Of a stretch of DNA of 16,647 bases, positions 7,299-13,792 are shown in pieces. The stretch is taken from contig CAJMQR010000013.1 in the NCBI GenBank assembly GCA_905215665.1, positions 1 to 16,647 on the forward strand, in the 5' to 3' direction. The position numbers and the translations under genes are program-made. How positions within the stretch are numbered: the first letter of the stretch is position 1; every line of letters begins with the position of its first letter. Source of the DNA: an uncultured bacterium (GTDB lineage: Bacteria > Bacillota > Clostridia > Oscillospirales > Oscillospiraceae). A model generated the notes under the pieces. That model saw only the letters and a list, made by a program, of their open reading frames with translations, searched no databases and was not told where the DNA came from.

Positions 7299-7327
7299 TT
7301 GACAGATTTCCCCCAGCGTGTTAGACT
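7299..7327 (+). promoter_or_regulatory. Promoter of the pyk leader transcript
   Basis: TTGACA (7299-7304, consensus), an exact 17-base spacer and TAGACT (7322-7327). The predicted start is near 7334, about 342 bases ahead of the pyk ATG. No other clear promoter was found closer to pyk. Confidence 0.75.
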
Positions 7328-7333
7328 GTATCT

Positions 7334-7463
7334 GTCAATATGAGTGGTGGAGTCTGTCATAGGGCCCTTTTGAAGTGTCCTATTCATATTGATCGCCGGA
7401 TTCCGGCGTGTATGCCGCGGAGGCATTCGGAGACAGAACCATCCGGTTCTGCCTTTTTTCTTT
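7334..7463 (+). ncRNA. Structured leader RNA of pyk ending in a terminator (candidate attenuator/riboswitch or small RNA)
   Basis: From the predicted start the RNA can fold as follows. Stem A is TCAATATGA (7335-7343) with TCATATTGA (7384-7392), enclosing a 40-base region. Hairpin B is CGCCGG (7394-7399) with CCGGCG (7403-7408). Hairpin C is ATGCC (7412-7416) with GGCAT (7422-7426). A terminator follows (7434-7463). TCTGTC at 7353-7358 can instead pair with GACAGA at 7432-7437, overlapping the left arm of the terminator, so a terminator/antiterminator choice is possible. Promoter, compact folds and terminator upstream of a metabolic gene is the layout of an attenuator. I did not recognise a known riboswitch class, and a stand-alone small RNA is the alternative. 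Confidence 0.45.
7434..7463 (+). terminator. Intrinsic terminator inside the pyk leader
   Basis: CAGAACC (7434-7440), loop ATCC, GGTTCTG (7445-7451), then CC and TTTTTTCTTT. It is a compact seven-pair stem with a good U-tract. It lies about 210 bases before pyk, so pyk transcription from the promoter at 7299-7327 must read through it. Confidence 0.75.
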
Positions 7464-7573
7464 CTCCCGGCCGGGCAAATCCCGCCATGACAGGCTCCGT
7501 CTGCGCCGCCGCTTCAGCGGCAGCGCGATGAAGTCTCTTTTTTATGTCATTTTTGCTTTTGGAGGTGCATTCA
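7464..7573 (+). other. Second part of the pyk leader, no gene seen
   Basis: This stretch contains one strong hairpin: GCGC-c-GCCGC (7503-7512), loop TTCA, GCGGC-a-GCGC (7517-7526), broken by one C/A mismatch. A T-rich stretch (CTCTTTTTTATG) follows about 10 bases later, too far for a standard terminator. A Shine-Dalgarno (GGAGG, 7561-7565) for a short candidate ORF ends the stretch. Confidence 0.4.
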
Positions 7574-7648
7574 ATGGCTGCCATTGTTCTGATTGTTCAT
7601 GTATTTCTCATGAACGCAAAAGCGAACCGGGGCCGGAAGCGGAACTGA
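7574..7648 (+). CDS. Candidate small protein/leader peptide upstream of pyk (24 residues)
   Basis: A short ORF starts with ATG eight bases after a perfect GGAGG (7561-7565), a better ribosome site than that of pyk. The peptide starts MAAIVLIVHVFLMN, a hydrophobic segment, and ends NAKANRGRKRN, strongly basic: the look of a very small membrane peptide with a positive cytoplasmic tail. It ends 27 bases before the pyk ATG, whose own Shine-Dalgarno is weak, so translation of this ORF may couple to pyk. I do not recognise a family; chance occurrence is quite possible at this length. Confidence 0.4.
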   Translation: MAAIVLIVHVFLMNAKANRGRKRN

Positions 7649-7675
7649 CAAACTCTACGGAACGGACAGGTAACT

Positions 7676-9091
7676 ATGAGAAAAACGAAAATCATCGCCA
7701 CAATCGGGCCTGCGAGCGGCGACGCGCAGACCTTCGCCGCCATGTGCAGGGCGGGACTCAATGTCGCACGTCTCAACTTCTCCCACAGCACCCATGCCGA
7801 GCACAGGGAAAAAATCGACATGATCAAACGGGTCCGCGAGGAGCTGAACCTTCCGATTGCCATCATGCTGGACACCAAGGGGCCGGAATACCGCATCGGA
7901 ATCTTCCGGGAGGGAAAAATCCTCCTCCGCGACGGCGACCCCTTTACCTTCACGACAAGGGACGTGCCGGGCGACGGAAGCATCGTCAGCGTCAGCTACA
8001 GCGGCCTGCCGCAGAATCTCTCCGCCGGCGATCCCATTCTGGTCAACAACGGTCTGGTCAGCTTTGAGGTCGTCTCCGTCGAGGACACCGAGATCCGCTG
8101 CCGCGTCGTGGCCGGCGGCGAGCTGTCCGACCGCAAAAGCATGAGCTTTCCCGGCAAGGTGCTGGAACACGAGTATCTCAGCGCGCAGGACCGGGAGGAT
8201 CTTCTGTTCGGCATTGAAAACGGCGTGGATTTCGTGGCGGCCTCCTTCGTCTCGTGCAAGCAGGACGCCCTCGACGTTAAAAACTTCCTCGCCGCGCACG
8301 GCGGGGAAAACATCGACGTGATCGCCAAGATCGAAAACCGCAGCGGCGTGGACAACATCGACGAAATCTGCGAGGTCTGCGAGGGCATCATGATCGGCCG
8401 CGGCGATCTGGGCGTGGAGGTTCCCTTTACGGAGCTGCCCGCGATTCAGAAATATCTGATCACCAAGTGCCGCCTGCTGGGCAAGCGGGTCATCACGGCC
8501 ACGGAGATGCTCGAATCCATGGTCCACAATCCCCGCCCGACGCGTGCGGAGATTTCCGACGTGGCCAACGCCGTCTACGACGGCACCAGCGCCGTCATGC
8601 TCTCGGCGGAGAGCGCCGCCGGCCGCTACCCCGTCCGGGCGCTGCAGACCATGGCCTCCATCGCGGAGGAGACGGAGCGCCACATCCACTATGAAAAACG
8701 CTTCAAAAACACGGATTTCCAGATCAAAAACGTGCTCGACGCCGTCTCCCACGCCATCTGCTGCATGGCCGTCGATATCGGCGCCAAGGCCATCGTGGTC
8801 AGCTCGCTGTCCGGCATTACCGTGCGCATGGTCTCGCGCTTCCGCGCGCCGACAGACATCATCGGCATGGCGACCAGCAAGGCCGTCTGGTATAAGCTGG
8901 CGCTGTCCTGGGGCGTGCTGCCCGTGCTGAGCGAGCAGTTCAATTCCACCGACGTCCTGTTTTATCACGCGCTGCGGACGGCGAAGCAGGTGTTCGCGCT
9001 CAAGCCCGGAGACAACGTCGTCATGACCGGAGGCATCACAAACAGCACCTCCGGCAATACGAATCTTATCAAGGTCGAAACCGTGAACTGA
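7676..9091 (+). CDS. pyk: Pyruvate kinase
   Basis: A complete 471-residue glycolytic enzyme making pyruvate and ATP from PEP and ADP. The barrel domain starts with RKTKIIATIGPAS and has the nucleotide/K+ region RLNFSHS (32-38) and DTKGPE (66-71). The B lid domain follows (about 72-165). Then come the catalytic-lysine motif IAKIENRSG (Lys218), the metal-binding GRGDLGVE (241-248) and ATEMLESM (275-282) with NPRPTRAE. The C-domain ends near NLIKVETVN. There is no C-terminal PEP-utiliser extension as in Bacillus Pyk. The start at 7676 gives the normal N-terminus; only a weak AGG lies upstream (GGACAGGTAACT). Expression is likely affected by the long leader with its terminator and small ORF. Confidence 0.96.
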   Translation: MRKTKIIATIGPASGDAQTFAAMCRAGLNVARLNFSHSTHAEHREKIDMIKRVREELNLPIAIMLDTKGPEYRIGIFREGKILLRDGDPFTFTTRDVPGDGSIVSVSYSGLPQNLSAGDPILVNNGLVSFEVVSVEDTEIRCRVVAGGELSDRKSMSFPGKVLEHEYLSAQDREDLLFGIENGVDFVAASFVSCKQDALDVKNFLAAHGGENIDVIAKIENRSGVDNIDEICEVCEGIMIGRGDLGVEVPFTELPAIQKYLITKCRLLGKRVITATEMLESMVHNPRPTRAEISDVANAVYDGTSAVMLSAESAAGRYPVRALQTMASIAEETERHIHYEKRFKNTDFQIKNVLDAVSHAICCMAVDIGAKAIVVSSLSGITVRMVSRFRAPTDIIGMATSKAVWYKLALSWGVLPVLSEQFNSTDVLFYHALRTAKQVFALKPGDNVVMTGGITNSTSGNTNLIKVETVN

Positions 9092-9113
9092 AGGACCGGC
9101 AACCCATAAAAAG

Positions 9114-9154
9114 GGCGCCCGCCTCGTTTCATACGAGGCGGGTGCCTGATTTTT
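9114..9154 (+). terminator. Terminator of pyk
   Basis: GGCGCCCGCCTCG (9114-9126) pairs with CGAGGCGGGTGCC (9134-9146) through 13 pairs (one G-U) around a seven-base loop, followed by TGATTTTT. It lies 22 bases after the pyk stop. Confidence 0.9.
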
Positions 9155-9216
9155 CACGAAGGGGCCTTTCGGCGTCATATTGGTTCCTGATAAAAGGCAG
9201 GAAAAGGTTTTGATTC

Positions 9217-9377
9217 ATACCAGACTCCCATGAAAAGTAGACAAAGTATACTTTTCATAGCGCGTCAGCGCGTCGGAGTCTGCATGAGACGTCTTCTGCG
9301 CTTTCAGCGCAGAAGGGCGACGCTTTCAGCGGGACCTTTCTGATAAAAAGTGTCTACTTTTTATCGGAAAAAAGTAT
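9217..9377. mobile_element. MITE-like non-coding element with terminal inverted repeats
   Basis: AAAAGTAGACA (9233-9243) recurs inverted as TGTCTACTTTT (9351-9361). Extending outwards without gaps, ATAC, TCC and AT also match at the same spacing, giving about 20 matches in 27 positions (9217-9243 versus 9351-9377). The inside is a chain of hairpins: TGAAAAGTA/TACTTTTCA (9231-9257), CAGACTCC/GGAGTCTG (9221-9228, 9275-9282), CTTCTGCGCT/AGCGCAGAAG (9293-9315) and GATAAAAAGT/ACTTTTTATC (9342-9365). No ORF is plausible. This is the architecture of a miniature inverted-repeat element or a large BIME-like repeat; no transposase is nearby and no clear target-site duplication was seen. Confidence 0.5.
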
Positions 9378-9388
9378 CAGAATTCGTG

Positions 9389-10378
9389 TCAGACGGCTCC
9401 CTTGTAGAATTTCATGGTGAATTCCGCTCCGCCGCCGCGGTTCGCCGCGCTGAGCGTGCCGTTCTGCGCGGCAGCGATGGACCGCGAGAGCGCCAGCCCG
9501 ATGCCCGCGCTCTGCGGCGAGGCGCTTTTCCCCCTGTAATAGCGTTCAAACAGGTGCGGCAGATCCTCAGGAGCGATCCCGCCGCCCTCATCGCGGATGC
9601 GGATGCAGGCGCAGACCGCGTTTTCCTCCGCGGTCACGGTGATGCATCCCGCTTCCATGTGCTCCGTGCAGTTTTTCAGGATATTGCCCAGCGCCTCCGC
9701 CGTCCACTGCGGATCACAGACGGCGTTGCCCTCCGCCTGCACGCGCAGGCTCTGCCCCTTGACCTCCATCAGGATGGACAGCGGCTCCGCCGCGCGGCGG
9801 ATCAGCTCGGAGAGGGAAACCGGCTCCTTCTGGAAGCGCACCGTCCCCGCGTCCAGCCTTGCCAGCTTCAGAAGCGAATTGACCAGCCAGTCGATGCGCT
9901 CCATCTGGCGGCGCAGGGCAAAAACCACCGCCTCCCGGGCATCCTCTCCCGCCTCCGGCTCGGAAAGCCCCGCCAGCAGCAGATTCACCGCCGTCAGCGG
10001 CGTGCGGATCTGGTGGGAGATATCCGCCATGGCCTCGGCAAGCTGCGATTTCTCCTGCTGAAGCTGCGCCGCCTGCTCGCTCAGGCGCACAACCAGCTTC
10101 TGAAGCTGACTGCGCAGCAGGCTGACCTCGCCTTCGGTATACTGGGAGAGCGTGACGCCCGGCCGGCCGTGCAGCACTGCGTCCAGATCGTCCGCCAGAC
10201 GCGCCATGTTCCGGTAGCGCCGCCTTGCGTCGGCAAGATAGATCAGCAGGAAGGCAAGGCACAATGCGCCGGCCAGCAGGCCCGCGCGCCAGTCCAGCAG
10301 GGTGATCACCACCGTGACGGCCGCGCCCAGAGGCACGCACAGCAGCAGGCAGCGGCGGACTTCCGGATTCCTCAGCAT
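9389..10378 (-). CDS. Two-component sensor histidine kinase
   Basis: A 329-residue membrane kinase. Two closely spaced transmembrane helices (about 10-28 and 33-49) with almost no outside loop mark an intramembrane-sensing type. A linker/coiled coil (55-118) leads to the HisKA domain with the H-box DISHQIRTPLT (His122). The HATPase domain has N-box NILKNCTEH (232-240), G1 RDEGGGIAP (262-270), an F-box-like LFERYYRG (276-283) and G2 SAGIGLALS (290-298). The ISHQIRTPLT form and tiny sensor resemble VncS/BceS-like kinases that often work with peptide-detoxifying ABC transporters; none is seen here. The ATG has GGAGG seven bases upstream and overlaps the regulator's end by seven bases. Confidence 0.93.
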   Translation of the reverse strand: MLRNPEVRRCLLLCVPLGAAVTVVITLLDWRAGLLAGALCLAFLLIYLADARRRYRNMARLADDLDAVLHGRPGVTLSQYTEGEVSLLRSQLQKLVVRLSEQAAQLQQEKSQLAEAMADISHQIRTPLTAVNLLLAGLSEPEAGEDAREAVVFALRRQMERIDWLVNSLLKLARLDAGTVRFQKEPVSLSELIRRAAEPLSILMEVKGQSLRVQAEGNAVCDPQWTAEALGNILKNCTEHMEAGCITVTAEENAVCACIRIRDEGGGIAPEDLPHLFERYYRGKSASPQSAGIGLALSRSIAAAQNGTLSAANRGGGAEFTMKFYKGAV

Positions 10379-11052
10379 GGCGGTTCCTCCATGCGGTAGC
10401 CGACGCCGCGCACCGTGCGGATGAGAACCGGTTCCTGCGGATCGTCCTCCAGCTTGTCCCGCAGACGCTTGATGTAGACCGTGAGGGTGTTGTCGTTTAC
10501 ATAATCTCCCGCCACGTCCCAGATCTCCTCGAGCAGCTTCGCGCGGCTGAGCACCTGCCCCCGGTGGTTCAGAAACACCAGCAACAATCTGTATTCCAGC
10601 GCGGACAGAGACAGCTCCTTCCCGCTCTTTGTCACGCTGGCGCGGTCGGTGTCCACGCGGACGGAACCGGCGGTCAGCACGGGCTGGCTCCTGCCCGTGC
10701 GCCGCAGGACGCTGCGGATGCGCGAAACCAGCTCCCGCGGGCGGAAGGGCTTTGCAATATAGTCGTCCGCGCCCAGCTCCAGCCCCGTGACGACGCTGTA
10801 CTCGTCTCCGGAGGCGCTGAGAAAGATCACCGCGCTGTCCGTGCGCTGCCGGACCGCGGAGCAGACGGAAAAGCCGTTGCCGTCCTTCAGACCGACGTCC
10901 AGCAGGACGAGGTCGAACTCCGCGGCTTCGATCGCGGCCAGCGCGGCGGCCTGTCCTTCCGCCGTCTGTACGGAAAAGCCCTCGGAGCGCAGAAAGCGCG
11001 CCAGCGCGGCGGCAATCGCGCCGTCGTCCTCCACCACCAGAATCCGCTCCAT
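10372..11052 (-). CDS. OmpR-family response regulator
   Basis: A 226-residue regulator. The receiver domain (1-115) has the acidic pair Asp9/Asp10, phospho-acceptor Asp52 (VLLDVGL), Ser79 and Lys101 (AKPF). The OmpR-type winged-helix DNA-binding domain (about 128-223) has LSALEYRLL, the recognition region NDNTLTVYIKRLRDKLE, and wing IRTVRGVGYR. It should be phosphorylated by the overlapping kinase gene and act as a transcription factor. The start at 11052 is chosen because it begins MERILVVEDD and has GGGGAGG upstream; the frame is open further but carries no family sequence and would run past the promoter. It is divergent from the SPFH gene across 154 bp, so both may be controlled from there. 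Confidence 0.95.
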   Translation of the reverse strand: MERILVVEDDGAIAAALARFLRSEGFSVQTAEGQAAALAAIEAAEFDLVLLDVGLKDGNGFSVCSAVRQRTDSAVIFLSASGDEYSVVTGLELGADDYIAKPFRPRELVSRIRSVLRRTGRSQPVLTAGSVRVDTDRASVTKSGKELSLSALEYRLLLVFLNHRGQVLSRAKLLEEIWDVAGDYVNDNTLTVYIKRLRDKLEDDPQEPVLIRTVRGVGYRMEEPPC

Positions 11053-11077
11053 TCCGCACACCTCCCCTTTTTTGCAT

Positions 11078-11106
11078 ATCATACCGCATTGCGGTGTTTT
11101 TGGCAA
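11078..11106 (-). promoter_or_regulatory. Promoter of the two-component operon
   Basis: Minus strand: TTGCCA (11106-11101), a 17-base spacer and TATGAT (11083-11078). The spacer is almost filled by the perfect palindrome at 11083-11095. Confidence 0.7.
11083..11095. promoter_or_regulatory. 13-bp palindrome in the promoter spacer (possible operator)
   Basis: ACCGCA-T-TGCGGT is a perfect inverted repeat placed between the -35 and -10 of the two-component operon promoter. A protein bound here would block RNA polymerase. OmpR-family regulators generally prefer direct repeats, so the binder, if any, may be another protein. Confidence 0.4.
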
Positions 11107-11124
11107 TACACATGAGAAATGTCC

Positions 11125-11153
11125 TTGTAAAAATCCCGTCCTTCTGATATAAT
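11125..11153 (+). promoter_or_regulatory. Promoter of the SPFH gene with extended -10
   Basis: TTGTAA (11125-11130), a 17-base spacer, and TATAAT (11148-11153) preceded by TGA. The predicted start is near 11160. The leader then forms ACGCG...CGCGT with inner CCT/AGG before AAAGGAG and the ATG at 11207. Its -35 lies 18 bases from the -35 of the divergent promoter. Confidence 0.75.
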
Positions 11154-11206
11154 GGAATACAGAAGACGCGTCCTGCTCTGAGGCGCGTGATGAAAGGAGA
11201 TTCAGC

Positions 11207-12598
11207 ATGGGACTTATCAGCGTGGCGCTGGGCGCTACAAGTCAGGTTATTTCCGACCAGTATAAGGAATTTTTCGAGTGTCCCGCCATCCCGGACGACA
11301 TTTTGATTGTCAAGGGCACCAAGGACACCAGCGGCCGCACCAAAAACAAAAACATGGACGACATTATCTCCAACGGTTCTCTGATCGTCGTTCACAAGGG
11401 GCAGGCCATGGCCATTGTGGACAACGGCAGCATCGTGGAATTCACCGCGCAGGAGGGCGAATTTGTCTACGACACCTCCGCCGAGCCGAGCATCTTCTCC
11501 GGCAACCTCGGGCAGAACGTGGTGAAGTCCTTCAAGACCATCGGGCGGCGCATCGCTTTCGGCGGCAACACCGGCAGAAAGCAGTATGTCTATTATTTCA
11601 ACACCAAGCTGATCAAGGACAATCTCTTCGGCACCAGCACGCCCATCACCTTCCGCGCGGTGGACCGAAACATCGGGCTGGATATGGACGTGCATCTGTC
11701 CTGCCACGGCTCTTATAACTATCAGGTCGTCGATCCCATCATGCTTTTCAGCAATATCTCGGGCAACGTCGAGCAGGAATTCAGCCGCAAGGAACTCGAC
11801 AGCACGATGAAAAAGGAATTCATCGCCGCTATGCGTCCGTCTCTGGCCGCGCTGTCCAAGCTGGAGCTGCGTCCCTCCCAGGTTGCAGATCACGAACTGG
11901 AGCTGTCCGAGGAGCTCAAGAAGAATCTGACGCAGAAGTGGCTTGAAGACCGCGGCATTGAAATCAAGGAAGTCAACATTCTCAGCACGGAGGTTCTGCC
12001 CGAGGAACTCAAGGAAATCTCCGAGCTGCAGAAGACCGCGACCCTGCGCAACCCGGGTATGGCCGCCGCAAGAATCACCGAAGCGCAGGCCTCCGCCATG
12101 CAGACGGCGGCCGGCAACCCGAACGGCGCGATGATGGGCTTCATGGGCATGAACATGGCCCAGATGGCCGGCGGTATGAACGCGCAGGCCCTGTATCAGA
12201 TGGCCGGCCAGCAGCCGCAGCAGCCGGCGCCTCAGCCTGCGCAGAGCGGCTGGACCTGCTCCTGCGGCGCCGCGGGCAACACCGGCAAATTCTGCCGCGA
12301 ATGCGGCAAGCCCAAGCCCGCTCCCGCGGAGAGCTGGACCTGCTCCTGCGGCACGGTGAACACCGGCAAGTTCTGCCTGGAGTGCGGCAAGCCCAAGCCC
12401 GCCGCCTCCGACGGCTGGACCTGCTCCTGCGGCGCAGTGAACAAGGGCAAGTTCTGCATGGAATGCGGCAAGCCCAAGCCCGCCGGAGAGCCCCTCTACC
12501 GCTGCGACAAGTGCGGCTGGGAGCCTGCGGATCCCAAGCATCCGCCCAGGTTCTGCCCGCAGTGCGGCGATCCCTTCGACGAGAGCGACATTACTTAA
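11207..12598 (+). CDS. SPFH/band-7 protein with C-terminal zinc ribbons (YdjI-like)
   Basis: A 463-residue protein. Residues 1-280 are an SPFH domain of the YdjI/'virion core protein' type, with no N-terminal membrane anchor. Familiar stretches are GLISVALGATSQVISDQYKE, EFVYDTSAEPSIFSG, YYFNTK and VDRNIGLDMDV. An alanine/methionine-rich segment (about 285-335, with MMGFMGMNMAQ) and a Gln/Pro linker follow. The tail has three near-identical zinc ribbons beginning at Trp349, Trp377 and Trp404 (WTCSCG...GKFC..CGKPKP) and a fourth, different one (YRCDKCGW...RFCPQCG). SPFH proteins oligomerise into membrane-associated scaffolds. In B. subtilis YdjI is encoded with PspA, YdjG and YdjH; here it leads a similar set without PspA. 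Confidence 0.9.
   Translation: MGLISVALGATSQVISDQYKEFFECPAIPDDILIVKGTKDTSGRTKNKNMDDIISNGSLIVVHKGQAMAIVDNGSIVEFTAQEGEFVYDTSAEPSIFSGNLGQNVVKSFKTIGRRIAFGGNTGRKQYVYYFNTKLIKDNLFGTSTPITFRAVDRNIGLDMDVHLSCHGSYNYQVVDPIMLFSNISGNVEQEFSRKELDSTMKKEFIAAMRPSLAALSKLELRPSQVADHELELSEELKKNLTQKWLEDRGIEIKEVNILSTEVLPEELKEISELQKTATLRNPGMAAARITEAQASAMQTAAGNPNGAMMGFMGMNMAQMAGGMNAQALYQMAGQQPQQPAPQPAQSGWTCSCGAAGNTGKFCRECGKPKPAPAESWTCSCGTVNTGKFCLECGKPKPAASDGWTCSCGAVNKGKFCMECGKPKPAGEPLYRCDKCGWEPADPKHPPRFCPQCGDPFDESDIT
12251..12484 (+). repeat. Tandem zinc-ribbon repeat (three units of 84, 81 and about 69 bp)
   Basis: The coding sequence repeats almost base for base: TGGACCTGCTCCTGCGGC begins at 12251, 12335 and 12416, and each unit ends TGCGGCAAGCCCAAGCCCG. 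Each copy encodes one C-x-C...C-x2-C zinc ribbon. The strong DNA identity points to recent duplication or ongoing gene conversion. Confidence 0.85.
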
Positions 12599-12637
12599 TC
12601 CCGGCGGCGGAAGCCCCGGTATCATCGAAACAACTGC

Positions 12638-12675
12638 GGCTGCGCAGACGCCTTTGCCTCTGCGCAGCCATTTTT
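12638..12675 (+). terminator. Intercistronic terminator-like hairpin between the SPFH and zinc-ribbon genes
   Basis: GGCTGCGCAG (12638-12647) pairs perfectly with CTGCGCAGCC (12660-12669), followed by ATTTTT. The Shine-Dalgarno of the next gene (GAGG, 12681) comes only six bases later, leaving no room for a new promoter. It probably lowers, but does not abolish, expression of the downstream pair. Confidence 0.65.
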
Positions 12676-12691
12676 GAAAAGAGGTGCAACA

Positions 12692-13777
12692 ATGGCGGAG
12701 ATTCTTCAATACAAATGCCCATGCTGCGGCGGCAAGATTGAATTCGACAGCAGCATCCAGAAAATGAAGTGTCCCTACTGCGACACGGAGTTCGACATGG
12801 AGACCCTCAAGGACTACGACGAGGTTCTGCAGGAAGAAACGCCCGACGAAATGAGCTGGGATACGCAGGCCGGCTCCGCGTGGCAGGAAGGCGAAGAGGA
12901 CGGCATGCGCGTCTACGTCTGCAACTCCTGCGGCGGTCAGGTGATCACGGACGCCACAACGGCCGCGACGCAATGCCCCTACTGCGGCAATCCGATGGTG
13001 ATGGCCAGCCAGCTCGCCGGCGATCTGCGGCCGGATTACGTCATTCCCTTCCGGCTGGATCTCAAGGCGGCAAAGGAAGCGATGAAGCGCCATCTGCAGA
13101 AAAAGCGTCTGCTGCCCAAGGCCTTCAAAACGCAGAATCACATTGACGAGATCAAGGGAGTCTATGTCCCCTTCTGGCTTTTCGACGCCGACGCCGACGC
13201 CAATATCAACTACCGCGCCTCCCGCGTGCGCGCCTGGAGCGACAGCAAATACGATTACACCGAAACCAGCTATTTTGCGGTGTACCGCGCCGGCCGTCTG
13301 GGCTTTGAGCGCGTACCCGTGGACGGCTCGGCCAAAATGCCCGACGATCTGATGGAATCCATCGAGCCCTTTGACTTCAGCGGCGCCGTGGACTTTCAGA
13401 CGGCCTATCTCTCCGGCTATCTCGCGGATCGCTACGACGTCAGCGCCGAAGAGAGCATCAGCCGTGCCAACGGACGCATCAAAACCAGCACGGAGCAGAC
13501 CTTCCTCTCCACCGTGCAGGGCTATTCCAGCGTCGCGGTGCAGAACAGCAGTATCCACCTGAATAACGGAAAGGCAAAATACGCCCTCTACCCCGTCTGG
13601 CTGCTGAATACCACATGGCGGGGAGAAAAATACGTCTTTGCCATGAACGGGCAGACCGGAAAATTCGTGGGCAACCTCCCTGTGGACAGGGGCGCGTGGT
13701 GGCGCTGGTTCGCCCTCTTCACCGGCATTTTCGGCGCGGCGTTCTATCTGCTGCGCTGGCTGCTGTGGCTGCTGTAA
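12692..13777 (+). CDS. Double zinc-ribbon membrane protein (YdjG-like)
   Basis: A 361-residue protein. Zinc ribbon 1 uses C9-x2-C12 and C27-x2-C30; zinc ribbon 2 uses C77-x2-C80 and C95-x2-C98. A central domain (about 112-325) has motifs such as GVYVPFWLFDADA and YALYPVWLLNTTWRGEKY, and a single transmembrane helix closes the protein (about 338-360), giving a tail-anchored topology with the ribbons in the cytoplasm. This matches the TFIIB-type zinc-ribbon proteins encoded next to SPFH and TPM genes, of which B. subtilis YdjG, a partner of PspA at the membrane, is the studied example. The biochemical role is unknown. The ATG at 12692 has GAGG seven bases upstream; an upstream in-frame TTG is less likely. 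It is followed by the TPM gene after 15 bases. Confidence 0.88.
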   Translation: MAEILQYKCPCCGGKIEFDSSIQKMKCPYCDTEFDMETLKDYDEVLQEETPDEMSWDTQAGSAWQEGEEDGMRVYVCNSCGGQVITDATTAATQCPYCGNPMVMASQLAGDLRPDYVIPFRLDLKAAKEAMKRHLQKKRLLPKAFKTQNHIDEIKGVYVPFWLFDADADANINYRASRVRAWSDSKYDYTETSYFAVYRAGRLGFERVPVDGSAKMPDDLMESIEPFDFSGAVDFQTAYLSGYLADRYDVSAEESISRANGRIKTSTEQTFLSTVQGYSSVAVQNSSIHLNNGKAKYALYPVWLLNTTWRGEKYVFAMNGQTGKFVGNLPVDRGAWWRWFALFTGIFGAAFYLLRWLLWLL

Positions 13778-13792
13778 AGGAGGAGGAAGAAT

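Noticed and set aside
7408..8067. 219-codon plus-strand ORF across the pyk leader into pyk
   Set aside because: Most of it is out-of-frame pyk sequence; the internal ATG at 7528 has no Shine-Dalgarno and the encoded start is less protein-like than the 24-codon ORF.
7655..9178. 507-codon minus-strand frame over pyk
   Set aside because: Antisense shadow of pyk, Asp/His/Gly-rich; begins beyond the pyk terminator.
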